40,167 nt of DNA from Hydrotalea sp. (GTDB lineage: Bacteria > Bacteroidota > Bacteroidia > Chitinophagales > Chitinophagaceae). The DNA is taken from contig DAHXOT010000012.1 in the NCBI GenBank assembly GCA_027364735.1, positions 1-40,167 on the forward strand, given 5' to 3'. This document shows positions 9,535-16,644 of the stretch, piece after piece. A model generated the notes under the pieces. That model was not told where the DNA came from, made no database searches, and saw only the letters and a program-made list of their open reading frames with translations. Within the stretch, counting starts at the first letter, position 1. The number at the start of each line of letters is the position of its first letter. Made by a program: the position numbers and the translations under genes.

Positions 9535-10576
9535 TTTTTAGGTTAGAAGCATACTTTCTCCATTTATCAATTAACAATAACATATCGTTGGGCAATGTGG
9601 TATCAAAAAACATTTCTTTTTTAGTTTTTGGATGAATAAAGCCCAAAGTTTTTGCATGTAAAGCACAACGGCCACATACTTCAAAACAATTATCTACAAA
9701 CTGTTTGTATTTGGTATACACTGTTCCTTTTAAAATGGTATTGCCTCCATATTCCCAATCGTTAAAAAGTGTATGGCCAATATGTTTCATGTGTACTCTA
9801 ATTTGATGAGTTCTTCCTGTTTCTAAAACACATTCTACTAAAGTGGTATAATGAAATCTTTCCATTACTTTATAATGTGTAATAGCATGTTTTCCGGTTT
9901 CTCCATCCGGATAGGCTGTAAACATTTTTCGATGATGATGATGGCGTGCAATATTTGCTTCAATAGTTCCTTCATTTTGCTCCATATCTCCCCAAACTAA
10001 GGCAATATATTTTCTTTGAACAGTATGATTAAAAAACTGTTTTGCCAAATTTGCTGCAGCATCTGCATTCTTGGCCAAAACAATTAATCCGGTAGTATTC
10101 TTATCTATTCTATGTACCAAGCCATAACGCGGCAAAGTATCTTCATTTAGTTCAGGATTGTTTTGTAATAAATAATACGCTACTCCATTTAATAATGTTC
10201 CTGTGTAATTGCCTACACCGGGATGTACCACCATATTCGATGGCTTATTTATTACCATAACATCTTCATCTTCGTAAACAATGTTTAATGGAATATTTTC
10301 GGGTTTAACCTCGGTATATTCCGGATTAATAAGGCTTAGTAATACAATATTATCTCCGGGTTTTACTTTATAATTGCTTTTTATTGCTTTATTGTTTACA
10401 GTTACAAAACCGGCATTAATGGCATTTTGTACTTTATTTCTGGTAGCATTTTCCAATCTCGATTGAATCCATTTATCAATGCGTAAAGGTTCCTGACCTT
10501 TATCTATTGTAAAAGTTTTACGTTCATAAATTTCTTCGGCTTGCTCTATTTGCTCAAATAATAATTCTTCCTTCAT
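9527..10576 (-). CDS. rluD: RluA-family pseudouridine synthase (RluD-like)
   Basis: 349 residues from the ATG at 10576; an ATG at 10603 is in frame but adds a non-conserved stretch and leaves little promoter space before divergent lipB. An S4 RNA-binding domain lies at about residues 31-80 (RIDKWIQSRLENATRNKVQ). The catalytic domain carries the motif HRIDKNTTG, with the catalytic aspartate at 158. INKPSNMVVHPG and the late ETGRTHQIRVHM element are also typical. The enzyme isomerises uridines in 23S rRNA; RluD in E. coli modifies helix 69. The specificity is inferred only from the S4 domain and length. Confidence 0.88.
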   Translation of the reverse strand: MKEELLFEQIEQAEEIYERKTFTIDKGQEPLRIDKWIQSRLENATRNKVQNAINAGFVTVNNKAIKSNYKVKPGDNIVLLSLINPEYTEVKPENIPLNIVYEDEDVMVINKPSNMVVHPGVGNYTGTLLNGVAYYLLQNNPELNEDTLPRYGLVHRIDKNTTGLIVLAKNADAAANLAKQFFNHTVQRKYIALVWGDMEQNEGTIEANIARHHHHRKMFTAYPDGETGKHAITHYKVMERFHYTTLVECVLETGRTHQIRVHMKHIGHTLFNDWEYGGNTILKGTVYTKYKQFVDNCFEVCGRCALHAKTLGFIHPKTKKEMFFDTTLPNDMLLLIDKWRKYASNLKIN

Positions 10577-10628
10577 AAAACAAAATAAGTTCAAGAACTT
10601 CAAAGTGCAAAAGTTTTACTTTTACAAA

Positions 10629-11318
10629 ATGAAGCAACAAGTGTTTTTTAAAGATTTGGGTATGAAGCCCTATAAAGAAGTTTGGGACTTACAAGAACTG
10701 CTATTAAAGCAAAATGTTGAAAAAAAAGCTACTGGTGGAGATGCCTCTTCAACCATTAATCATTTATTATTTGTAGAGCATTTGCCCGTATATACATTGG
10801 GAAAAAGCGGAAAAGAAGAAAATATTTTAATAAGCGATGCCGAAATGAAAATAAATGGCATTGATTTTTTTCATATTAATCGGGGAGGCGATATTACTTT
10901 TCATGGGCCGCAGCAAATTGTTGGGTATCCTATTTTGGATTTAGATAAGTTTAAAACAGATTTAAGTTGGTATTTAAGAAGTTTGGAAGAAGTTATTATT
11001 TTAACATTGGCTGAATATGGGTTAAAAGGCGATAGAAGTATTGGAGAAACAGGAGTGTGGTTAGACCCCCACGAAGTAGGTAAAGAAAGAAAAATTTGTG
11101 CAATGGGTATTAAATGCAGCCGATGGGTTACCATGCATGGGTTTGCTTTGAATGTAAATACTAATTTATCTTACTTCAATAATATTATTCCATGTGGTAT
11201 TCAAAATAAACAGGTAACTTCTTTGCAAAAAGAGTTAAACAGAGAAATAGATTTTAATGAAGTGAAAGAGAAAGTAAAACGAAATTTTGAAACAGTATTT
11301 AATGCTGTGCTTATCTAA
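10629..11318 (+). CDS. lipB: Octanoyl-[acyl-carrier-protein]:protein N-octanoyltransferase
   Basis: 229 residues from the ATG at 10629. The frame stays open from a GTG at 10605, but the ATG gives the family-typical start MKQQVFFKDLGMKPY. Signature RGGDITFHGPQQIVGYPI is clear. The catalytic pair is Lys162 in MGIKCSRW and Cys189 in PCGI, which fit the Lys/Cys dyad of LipB. It transfers octanoyl groups from ACP to lipoyl domains, the first step of lipoate synthesis, in the cytoplasm. A TACTTTTA element just upstream of the ATG resembles a -7 box. Its stop overlaps the stop of the convergent next gene. Confidence 0.94.
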   Translation: MKQQVFFKDLGMKPYKEVWDLQELLLKQNVEKKATGGDASSTINHLLFVEHLPVYTLGKSGKEENILISDAEMKINGIDFFHINRGGDITFHGPQQIVGYPILDLDKFKTDLSWYLRSLEEVIILTLAEYGLKGDRSIGETGVWLDPHEVGKERKICAMGIKCSRWVTMHGFALNVNTNLSYFNNIIPCGIQNKQVTSLQKELNREIDFNEVKEKVKRNFETVFNAVLI

Positions 11319-12247
11319 AAATCGCTTTCGAGATAAAATTTATTTTTTTCTTTTAATTTATTATCCTCATACAACTCAAAATTAAACCATCCTGCATGTA
11401 AAAAATTTAATTTTTCAACGGTTAATTTTTCTTCTTTTAAACGGTTAATTTCAAAAAGTTTTGTACCATTTTCTTCAAAAAATTTAATACTATAATTGTG
11501 TTCTTTAGCAAAAGGTAATTCAATATTTAATTGGCCTTTGGTATTTGTAAAAACATATTGCGATGGTTTCCAAACTATTTTTGGTATAAACTTTTTTAAA
11601 ACCACATCATTATATCCTATAATTTCAATAGTATCTTTTGTTTGAGTAATAATACTGTCTTTAAACTTCTTATAATCGGGGTATTCAAAAACAAATAATA
11701 GCGAATCTTTTGTGTTATTGAGTATGGTAACAAATCTTTTTTCTGTTAATTGCTTAATTGGATTGGTTTTTACAGACTTATTTAAATTGTCAATAATAAT
11801 ATCGGTATAAATTCTTTTCCTTTCAATATAGCTATAATTGGTAGCGTCATTTAAACTATCATCGGCATTTATTGGCATACTGTTTTTAGCTTCTATTTCT
11901 TTTGATGCTGCTTTCGATTTAGTAAAAAAATAATTACCATCTTCAAACACATAAAAAATTCTATAAAACCTCTTCATGCCGCCAATACTGCGTTTATCAA
12001 TAAATCCATTTGTTGGTAAATTGGGAGATTGTGTTGTGAAAATTGTTTGAAACATTTTTAAACTATCGAACGAGCTTTGCACCGAAACTTGTGTTAGTGT
12101 TGTATAAGTATTATTCCAGTTTATTTTTATTTTATCTTTTGATATTTCTATTACTTGAAAATGGGGTAAAGTTTCCTGAGAAATAATTTGAGAGGTAATA
12201 AGTATAGAAAAGAATAAGCAATAAAACGGTAACAATCTTTTTTTCAT
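11315..12247 (-). CDS. Conserved exported protein of unknown function
   Basis: 310 residues with a signal peptide (about 1-23, MKKRLLPFYCLFFSILITSQ). The region 30-115 reads like a fibronectin-III-type beta domain (IKINWNNTYTTLTQVSVQSS and later MKRFYRIFYVFEDGNYFFTK). A charged middle part is followed by a C-terminal beta-rich domain, about 220-310, with KFFEENGTKLFEINRLKEEK and FLHAGWFNFELYED. I have the impression that such proteins recur in Chitinophagaceae, but I cannot name a family. No catalytic motif or lipobox is visible, and the C-terminus does not look like a standard T9SS sorting domain. Likely periplasmic or outer-membrane associated. Confidence 0.7.
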   Translation of the reverse strand: MKKRLLPFYCLFFSILITSQIISQETLPHFQVIEISKDKIKINWNNTYTTLTQVSVQSSFDSLKMFQTIFTTQSPNLPTNGFIDKRSIGGMKRFYRIFYVFEDGNYFFTKSKAASKEIEAKNSMPINADDSLNDATNYSYIERKRIYTDIIIDNLNKSVKTNPIKQLTEKRFVTILNNTKDSLLFVFEYPDYKKFKDSIITQTKDTIEIIGYNDVVLKKFIPKIVWKPSQYVFTNTKGQLNIELPFAKEHNYSIKFFEENGTKLFEINRLKEEKLTVEKLNFLHAGWFNFELYEDNKLKEKNKFYLESDF

Positions 12248-12252
12248 TGAAA

Positions 12253-12260
12253 CAAATATA
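12253..12260 (-). promoter_or_regulatory. -7 box TATATTTG abutting the start of the exported protein gene
   Basis: On the minus strand TATATTTG is a full match to TAnnTTTG and ends five bases before the ATG at 12247. A transcript starting at the usual distance would have almost no leader. A TTG further upstream is 23 bases away, longer than usual. Confidence 0.45.
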
Positions 12261-12274
12261 ATAACTGATAAAAA

Positions 12275-13165
12275 TTAAAATTGCAAAATATTTTTGGGTA
12301 AAGAATTATTTCCCTGTAATCCACCACAATGAACAACCAATATTTTACTTCCGCTGTAAAAATATTTTTCTTTTATTAAATCTAATGCTGCATATATCGA
12401 TTTGGCTGAATATACAAAATCGGTAGGTAAATGATACTTATTCCAAATGTCATTCATAAATTCACTTAAAATATTGGGGCATTTTGCATAACCGCCAAAA
12501 TGATACTTATTCAACAGTATAAATTTTTTGTTTTTATCTTTCTCCGGCAGCAAAAAATAGATTTCATTTATCAATGCTTCATTTCCTTTCATTACATTAA
12601 GCCCAATAATTTGCTGATGCTCTTTTGCTGCGGTAATTAAGCCGGCCAACATGGTGCCGGTTCCGGCTGTAGCTATAATATGGCTATACGAATTGTCAAT
12701 CCAATTAAAAATTTCTGCAGCTCCTTTTACACCTAAGTCTCCGTATCCACCTTCATTTATCCAATACCAGTTTTCGTTGGTATAACTTTCAATGATGTCG
12801 GTCTTCTTTTTGTATTTATCTCTGGGCATAAATATCAATTGCATTCCATGCTTGCTTGCATTTTGCAACGTGTGAGATAATATTTTCGGCCTCTCGCCTC
12901 GAATAATTCCAATACTTTTTAAGCCTAATGCATTACACATATACGCTGTAGCAACAATATGGTTCGAAAAATATCCGCCAAACGTGGCAATTGTTGCGTA
13001 TTGCTTTTCTACTGCATCTTGTAAATAATATTTTAATTTAAACCATTTATTTCCGCTAACAATTTCATTAATTACATCCAATCTTAATATATCCAGCGTA
13101 ATTTCTGATTCTTGTAAAAGAGGTTGAATAAAAATTTTATCAAGCTGCAATAAATTATCTATCAT
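12275..13165 (-). CDS. 1-aminocyclopropane-1-carboxylate deaminase / D-cysteine desulfhydrase family PLP enzyme
   Basis: 296 residues of the tryptophan-synthase-beta (fold type II) PLP family. The segment SGNKWFKLKYYL near residues 37-48 holds the PLP lysine. FGGYFSNHIVATAYMC has the conserved serine/asparagine that hold the substrate carboxylate. The phosphate-binding loop TAGTGTMLAG is near 165. Family members deaminate ACC or release H2S from D-cysteine; true ACC deaminases are about 340 residues and have a tyrosine pair I cannot confirm, so the substrate remains open. Cytoplasmic. The start at 13165 has a -7 box four bases upstream, in a divergent promoter region shared with the nucleotidyltransferase gene. 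Confidence 0.83.
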   Translation of the reverse strand: MIDNLLQLDKIFIQPLLQESEITLDILRLDVINEIVSGNKWFKLKYYLQDAVEKQYATIATFGGYFSNHIVATAYMCNALGLKSIGIIRGERPKILSHTLQNASKHGMQLIFMPRDKYKKKTDIIESYTNENWYWINEGGYGDLGVKGAAEIFNWIDNSYSHIIATAGTGTMLAGLITAAKEHQQIIGLNVMKGNEALINEIYFLLPEKDKNKKFILLNKYHFGGYAKCPNILSEFMNDIWNKYHLPTDFVYSAKSIYAALDLIKEKYFYSGSKILVVHCGGLQGNNSLPKNILQF

Positions 13166-13169
13166 ACTA

Positions 13170-13177
13170 CAAAATTA
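13170..13177 (-). promoter_or_regulatory. -7 box TAATTTTG for the ACC-deaminase-like gene
   Basis: A full TAnnTTTG match on the minus strand, ending four bases before the ATG at 13165, so the mRNA may be leaderless. No TTG is seen at the -33 distance. Confidence 0.4.
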
Positions 13178-13207
13178 TTGTTGCATTGCTGATATTAATT
13201 AAATTTG
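13178..13207 (+). promoter_or_regulatory. Promoter of the nucleotidyltransferase gene
   Basis: TTG (13178-13180), a 19-base spacer and TAAATTTG (13200-13207) match the Bacteroidota -33/-7 promoter. The predicted start of transcription is about 15 bases before the ATG at 13228. Confidence 0.55.
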
Positions 13208-13227
13208 AATATTAAAATCAATTTTTT

Positions 13228-14130
13228 ATGAAACCGACCCTTGTTATTTTGGCTGCTGGAATGGCAAGTCGCTATGGCAGTATGAAACAAACTCAATCCT
13301 TTGGTCCTAGTGGAGAAACCATTATGGAGTACAGTATTTATGATGCAATTAAAGCCGGATTTGGTAAAGTAGTATTTATTATTAGAGAAGAATTTTTAGG
13401 CATGTTTCAATCGGCCTTTGAGCATAAGCTAAAAGGCAAAGTTGAAATAGATTACGTTTTTCAGGAGTTAACACTATTTACTAACAATAGAACCATCCCT
13501 GCTGAACGAGCCAAGCCTTGGGGTACAGCACATGCAGTACTTTGTTGTAAAGGAAAAGTAAATGAACCTTTTGCTGTTATTAATGCCGACGATTTTTATG
13601 GGCGAGATGGATTTAAAAAGGCCTATGAATTTTTAACCTCCGGTGTTAATGAAAAAACGTATGCTATTATTGGATATGAGTTGAAAAAAACTTTAAGTAG
13701 TAATGGTAGTGTTAGTAGAGGAGTTTGCGCCGTTGACGATAATGATGATTTAACCGATATAAACGAGCGTACAAGAATTTATAGAAATGAACAAGGAATT
13801 ATTACATATGAAGACGAAACCGGTTTACATGAAGTAAGTGAAAACGCAAGTGTAAGTATGAATTTTTGGGGATTTCATCCCGGTGTTTTTGAATATAGTG
13901 AACAACTATTTAGCGATTTCTTAGATAAAAATATGCATAATCCAAAAAGCGAGTTTTTTATTCCAATTGTTGCGGATGCTTTTGTAAAATCCGGTAAAGG
14001 AGTAATAAAAGTAATTCCTACTTCTGCGCAATGGTTTGGAGTAACTTATAAGGAAGATGCACCCGGTGTTCAGGAAAGTATTAATGCCTTAGTAAGTAGT
14101 GGAGAATATCCTAATAATTTATGGTTATAA
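13228..14130 (+). CDS. Sugar-phosphate nucleotidyltransferase family protein
   Basis: 300 residues with the nucleotidyltransferase signature at the very N-terminus: LAAGMASRYGSMKQTQSFGP, a variant of the LAAGxGxRxxPxTxxxPK loop. The metal-binding aspartates are in VINADDFYGRDGF near residue 115. GTAHAVLCC (about 95) is the conserved substrate-binding segment. It should join a nucleoside triphosphate to a sugar phosphate in the cytoplasm; the lysine of the usual PK motif is replaced in the loop, and the sugar is unknown. Single gene with its own promoter, closed by a hairpin shared with the convergent protease gene. Confidence 0.83.
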   Translation: MKPTLVILAAGMASRYGSMKQTQSFGPSGETIMEYSIYDAIKAGFGKVVFIIREEFLGMFQSAFEHKLKGKVEIDYVFQELTLFTNNRTIPAERAKPWGTAHAVLCCKGKVNEPFAVINADDFYGRDGFKKAYEFLTSGVNEKTYAIIGYELKKTLSSNGSVSRGVCAVDDNDDLTDINERTRIYRNEQGIITYEDETGLHEVSENASVSMNFWGFHPGVFEYSEQLFSDFLDKNMHNPKSEFFIPIVADAFVKSGKGVIKVIPTSAQWFGVTYKEDAPGVQESINALVSSGEYPNNLWL

Positions 14131-14169
14131 AGAAGTATTCTAGGGTAATACTTTTACATTAAATAAGAA

Positions 14170-14198
14170 AAGAGCCGAATAATTTTTATTCGGCTCTT
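14170..14198 (-). terminator. Hairpin terminator between convergent genes
   Basis: A 13-bp stem (14170-14182 with 14186-14198, arms AAGAGCCGAATAA / TTATTCGGCTCTT) and a three-base loop. On the minus strand it is followed by a T-rich tail (TTTCTTATTT), so it best serves the anti-sigma/protease operon. It can also stop plus-strand transcripts from the nucleotidyltransferase gene. Confidence 0.75.
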
Positions 14199-14223
14199 AA
14201 AGTATATATTTTGGTGTAAGTAA

Positions 14224-15330
14224 TTATTTTTTGTTAAACGCCTGAACCATAAATACACAATCTTCAATTTTATTAATTTGTGTTTCGCGATCCATTCCTT
14301 TTAGCGTTGAGTGTTTAGGTAGTTTTATTTTTTGAACCGAAGTATCCGAATTCTTTATTTCTTCAATAATTGTATGAATATTTTTGCTTTTAATAGCAAA
14401 AGTTACACCTTCTGCCTCTAATTCACGTGTACTTAAAATACCTACTACTTCTCCATTTTTGTTTAATAAAGGTCCACCGCTATTACCAGGGTTAGCCGGC
14501 ATTTGAATTTGAAAACTTGCAGTATCGTTATTATAACCTGTTTTTGCACTAACATCGCCTTTACTGTAAGTAATTTCGTTACGGGGGTATCCTAAAGTAA
14601 ATACTTCTTCCCCTAAACTGATATCTCCCGATTTAGCAATGTTGTAGGGTAAATATTTAAAAGGAACATAATCTTTATCGTCTATTTTTAAAATAGCTAA
14701 ATCTTTATTTAAATCAACAAAAATTATTTTCGCTTTAAATTCATCTTTTTTATTGCTGATTACGTTTACGAAAGAGGATCCTTTTAAAACGTGAGCATTA
14801 GTAACAATATAGCCTTTTGCATCAATTAAAAAGCCGGTTCCGCCTCTTTTTAAAGTAGCTCCTTCCGGTAATTTTGAAGGTTTATTTTTAATTTCGGTAT
14901 TAAATTTTCCTTCTAAAACATATATCTTTTTGCTTAATTCTTGCAGGTCTTCTTTTTTAGGAGAAGGTGATAAGGAAGTTACAATAACACTTATTGCTAA
15001 GGCAATAATACCGCCAACAGATGCAGCAATTGCAGTAACCCTTTTATATTTTTGGTATAATTGAATAATTCTTCCTTTGGTAGAGAGTTCTGTGCCTTCG
15101 TAAATATCTCCTTTTTCGGTAAGTTTATTATGAGTTTGATGTAAATTATCTTTAAAAATACTTCTGGCCGAATACATATCCATTTGGTGTAAAAACATAC
15201 TGTGTTCCACTACCATTTGGTCAATTTCGGGTGTATTTTTACGCAATTGTTCAAAATATTCTTTTTCGGCGGGTAGCATTGTACCCTCTAAATATCTTTC
15301 AATTGCTTGAAGTAAAATATTATCTTCCAT
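14224..15330 (-). CDS. Anti-sigma-like transmembrane protein fused to an S1C trypsin-like serine protease
   Basis: 368 residues in three parts. Residues 1-97 are cytoplasmic by charge and resemble the N-termini of FecR-type and other ECF anti-sigma proteins (YLEGTMLPAEKEYFEQLRKN). Residues 98-119 form one membrane helix preceded by KYKR, giving an N-in topology. Residues 150-325 are a periplasmic DegP/HtrA-type protease domain with an intact triad: His180 in TNAHVLKG, Asp210 in NKDLAILKI, Ser284 in PGNSGGPLL. No PDZ domain follows; the last 40 residues are a short tail. The gene lies 5 bases after the sigma-factor gene, which supports an anti-sigma role, though this is inferred from position and architecture. 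An alternative reading is a simple membrane-anchored HtrA-like protease. Confidence 0.85.
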   Translation of the reverse strand: MEDNILLQAIERYLEGTMLPAEKEYFEQLRKNTPEIDQMVVEHSMFLHQMDMYSARSIFKDNLHQTHNKLTEKGDIYEGTELSTKGRIIQLYQKYKRVTAIAASVGGIIALAISVIVTSLSPSPKKEDLQELSKKIYVLEGKFNTEIKNKPSKLPEGATLKRGGTGFLIDAKGYIVTNAHVLKGSSFVNVISNKKDEFKAKIIFVDLNKDLAILKIDDKDYVPFKYLPYNIAKSGDISLGEEVFTLGYPRNEITYSKGDVSAKTGYNNDTASFQIQMPANPGNSGGPLLNKNGEVVGILSTRELEAEGVTFAIKSKNIHTIIEEIKNSDTSVQKIKLPKHSTLKGMDRETQINKIEDCVFMVQAFNKK

Positions 15331-15335
15331 AATAA

Positions 15336-15902
15336 CTATTCTCCAATATTATATTGAGCAAAAAATAATTTTTTTAACCGCATTAAGCATTTGTATTTCT
15401 GATTCTTTGCATTATCTGCGTTAGTATATCCAAATTCTTTTGCCAAAGCTTGCATATCCAATTTTTTAATATAATAACCTTGCAGTAAACTTTTACAAGG
15501 TTCTCCTAAACTATTTAAAGCTCTATCCATTATAGCAAACTCTGCATTGCGTTTTTCATGAATTTCAATGTCGTCTTCAACAGGAATAGTCGCTTCAATG
15601 TTGTCAATTTGGTTTGAGTAGCGGCCGAGCTGTTGCAATCTTTTAAGCCAGAGCCGCCTGCATACGGAATATACATACGTATTGATTTTACAGGTTAAAA
15701 CAAATGATTTACTTTGTGTTTTTTCATACAGTGCAATCATTGCTTCCTGAAAAATATCCCTGGCATCATCATAAGAACCATTATTATTGAGAATGAAAGC
15801 TTGAACCATATTAAAATTTTCCTTATAAATGGTTTCAATGGACTTTGAGTCTCTGTTAGCCAGTCCTTTCAGTAATAGTTGTTCGTTTAATTCAGCTTTC
15901 AC
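15336..15902 (-). CDS. ECF-type RNA polymerase sigma factor
   Basis: 188 residues with a GTG start at 15902; no ATG lies upstream before an in-frame stop, and the next internal ATG would remove half of region 2. Sigma region 2 spans about residues 22-95 (YDDARDIFQEAMIALYEK, then INTYVYSVCRRLWLKRLQQL, the core-binding and -10-recognition helices). Region 4 spans about 128-180 (LGEPCKSLLQGYYIKKLDMQ with a helix-turn-helix AKEFGYTNADNAKNQKYKC). There is no region 1.1 or 3, as expected for ECF factors. It is the first gene of an operon with the anti-sigma/protease fusion. A GGTTAC-N17-TATTAAA element upstream suggests autoregulation. Confidence 0.9.
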   Translation of the reverse strand: MKAELNEQLLLKGLANRDSKSIETIYKENFNMVQAFILNNNGSYDDARDIFQEAMIALYEKTQSKSFVLTCKINTYVYSVCRRLWLKRLQQLGRYSNQIDNIEATIPVEDDIEIHEKRNAEFAIMDRALNSLGEPCKSLLQGYYIKKLDMQALAKEFGYTNADNAKNQKYKCLMRLKKLFFAQYNIGE

Positions 15903-15911
15903 TATCTGATA

Positions 15912-15941
15912 TTTAATACACTACAATATGGAAAAGTAACC
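15912..15941 (-). promoter_or_regulatory. Candidate ECF promoter of the sigma-factor operon
   Basis: On the minus strand GGTTAC (15941-15936), a 17-base spacer and TATTAAA (15918-15912). The same two blocks with a 16-base spacer precede the divergent lipoprotein gene. Transcription would begin near 15905, leaving only about three bases before the GTG start. Confidence 0.55.
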
Positions 15942-15988
15942 CAAAAAAAGGGAATAAAATTTTTTTTCAAAAATATATATAATGTTAA

Positions 15989-16017
15989 GGTTACCTTTTT
16001 TATGTTTCTGTATTAAA
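15989..16017 (+). promoter_or_regulatory. Candidate ECF promoter of the mini-lipoprotein gene
   Basis: GGTTAC (15989-15994), a 16-base spacer and TATTAAA (16011-16017). It has the same blocks as the element upstream of the sigma-factor operon. The likely transcription start near 16024 gives a leader of about 26 bases to the ATG at 16050. Confidence 0.55.
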
Positions 16018-16049
16018 GTCAAAATTAATTCACAAAAAAAGCTCACAAA

Positions 16050-16229
16050 ATGAAAAAATTATTCGCAATTATTGCTGTAGCAAGTGTATTTGCTGCTTGC
16101 TCTGGTGGCTCAACTCCTGCTGCTACTACTGACACAACTAAAAAAGTAGATACAGCAAAAGTAGCTGTTGATACAACTAAGAAAGCTGATACAACTGTAA
16201 AAGCTGCAGCTGATACTACTAAAAAGTAA
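16050..16229 (+). CDS. Repeat-rich mini-lipoprotein
   Basis: 59 residues. A signal peptide with a lipobox (MKKLFAIIAVASVFAACSGG) puts the lipid-modified cysteine at 17. The mature part is only about 43 residues of low complexity, made of near-repeats of (A/V)DTTKK: TDTTKK, VDTAKV, VDTTKK, ADTTVK, ADTTKK. It is rich in Thr, Lys, Ala and Asp and has no aromatic residue after the signal sequence. No enzyme domain is possible at this size; such peptides may act as periplasmic spacers or stress reporters, but the function is unknown. It is divergent from the sigma-factor operon, with which it shares a promoter-like element. Transcription is closed by a hairpin at 16311. Confidence 0.85.
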   Translation: MKKLFAIIAVASVFAACSGGSTPAATTDTTKKVDTAKVAVDTTKKADTTVKAAADTTKK

Positions 16230-16310
16230 TTTGGATAGTGTGTAGGTTGAATGTTCTAGCTTGCAAGAACAGTGTGTAACTCTTTTTCATATGGCAAGCA
16301 ATCGTTAGAG

Positions 16311-16344
16311 GCCGTTCCGTTTCCACGGAAGGGCTTTCTTTTTT
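16311..16344 (+). terminator. Rho-independent terminator after the mini-lipoprotein
   Basis: Stem GCCgTTCCGT / ACGGAAgGGC with one G/G mismatch and a TTCC loop (16311-16334), then TTTCTTTTTT. It leaves an 81-base untranslated region after the lipoprotein stop. Confidence 0.7.
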
Positions 16345-16644
16345 ATACTTACTGATAGGATGTTGCATAAAAATTGCAATTTCTTTACTCCGTTCTCCTG
16401 AATTTTTTTCGAGTACCACCATTGGCATGTAAATAATACCGAATTATTTTTTATGGGATTATCGCCGGATAGTTAATTAATATAGGTAGGGTTTAATTTT
16501 CTTCCAAAGAAAAGTACTACTATACCAAAAATAGCAACAAATATTTCATTCTATTTAAAATTTATTTTTTATCAAATAATTAATTCACCATTTGAAAATG
16601 AAATAATTTTATTTCCAACTCACTCTTTTATTAAAAGTAAGAAA
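16345..16644. other. Intergenic stretch before the GH3 gene, no gene seen
   Basis: About 300 bases of AT-rich DNA between the lipoprotein terminator and the GH3 gene. I see no credible coding frame, tRNA or IS remnant. It holds an inverted-repeat-like 16-mer, TAATACCGAATTATTT (16434-16449), that recurs exactly at 22904-22919. The promoter of the GH3 gene presumably lies here, but no clear TAnnTTTG box is visible close to the start. Confidence 0.6.

Noticed and set aside
10605-10628. GTG start for lipB eight codons upstream
   Set aside because: The added residues are not like LipB N-termini and the ATG at 10629 gives the family-typical start.
16219-16428. 69-codon open frame on the minus strand downstream of the mini-lipoprotein
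   Set aside because: It runs through the terminator hairpin at 16311-16344, overlaps the lipoprotein end, has no recognisable motif and no promoter; most likely chance.
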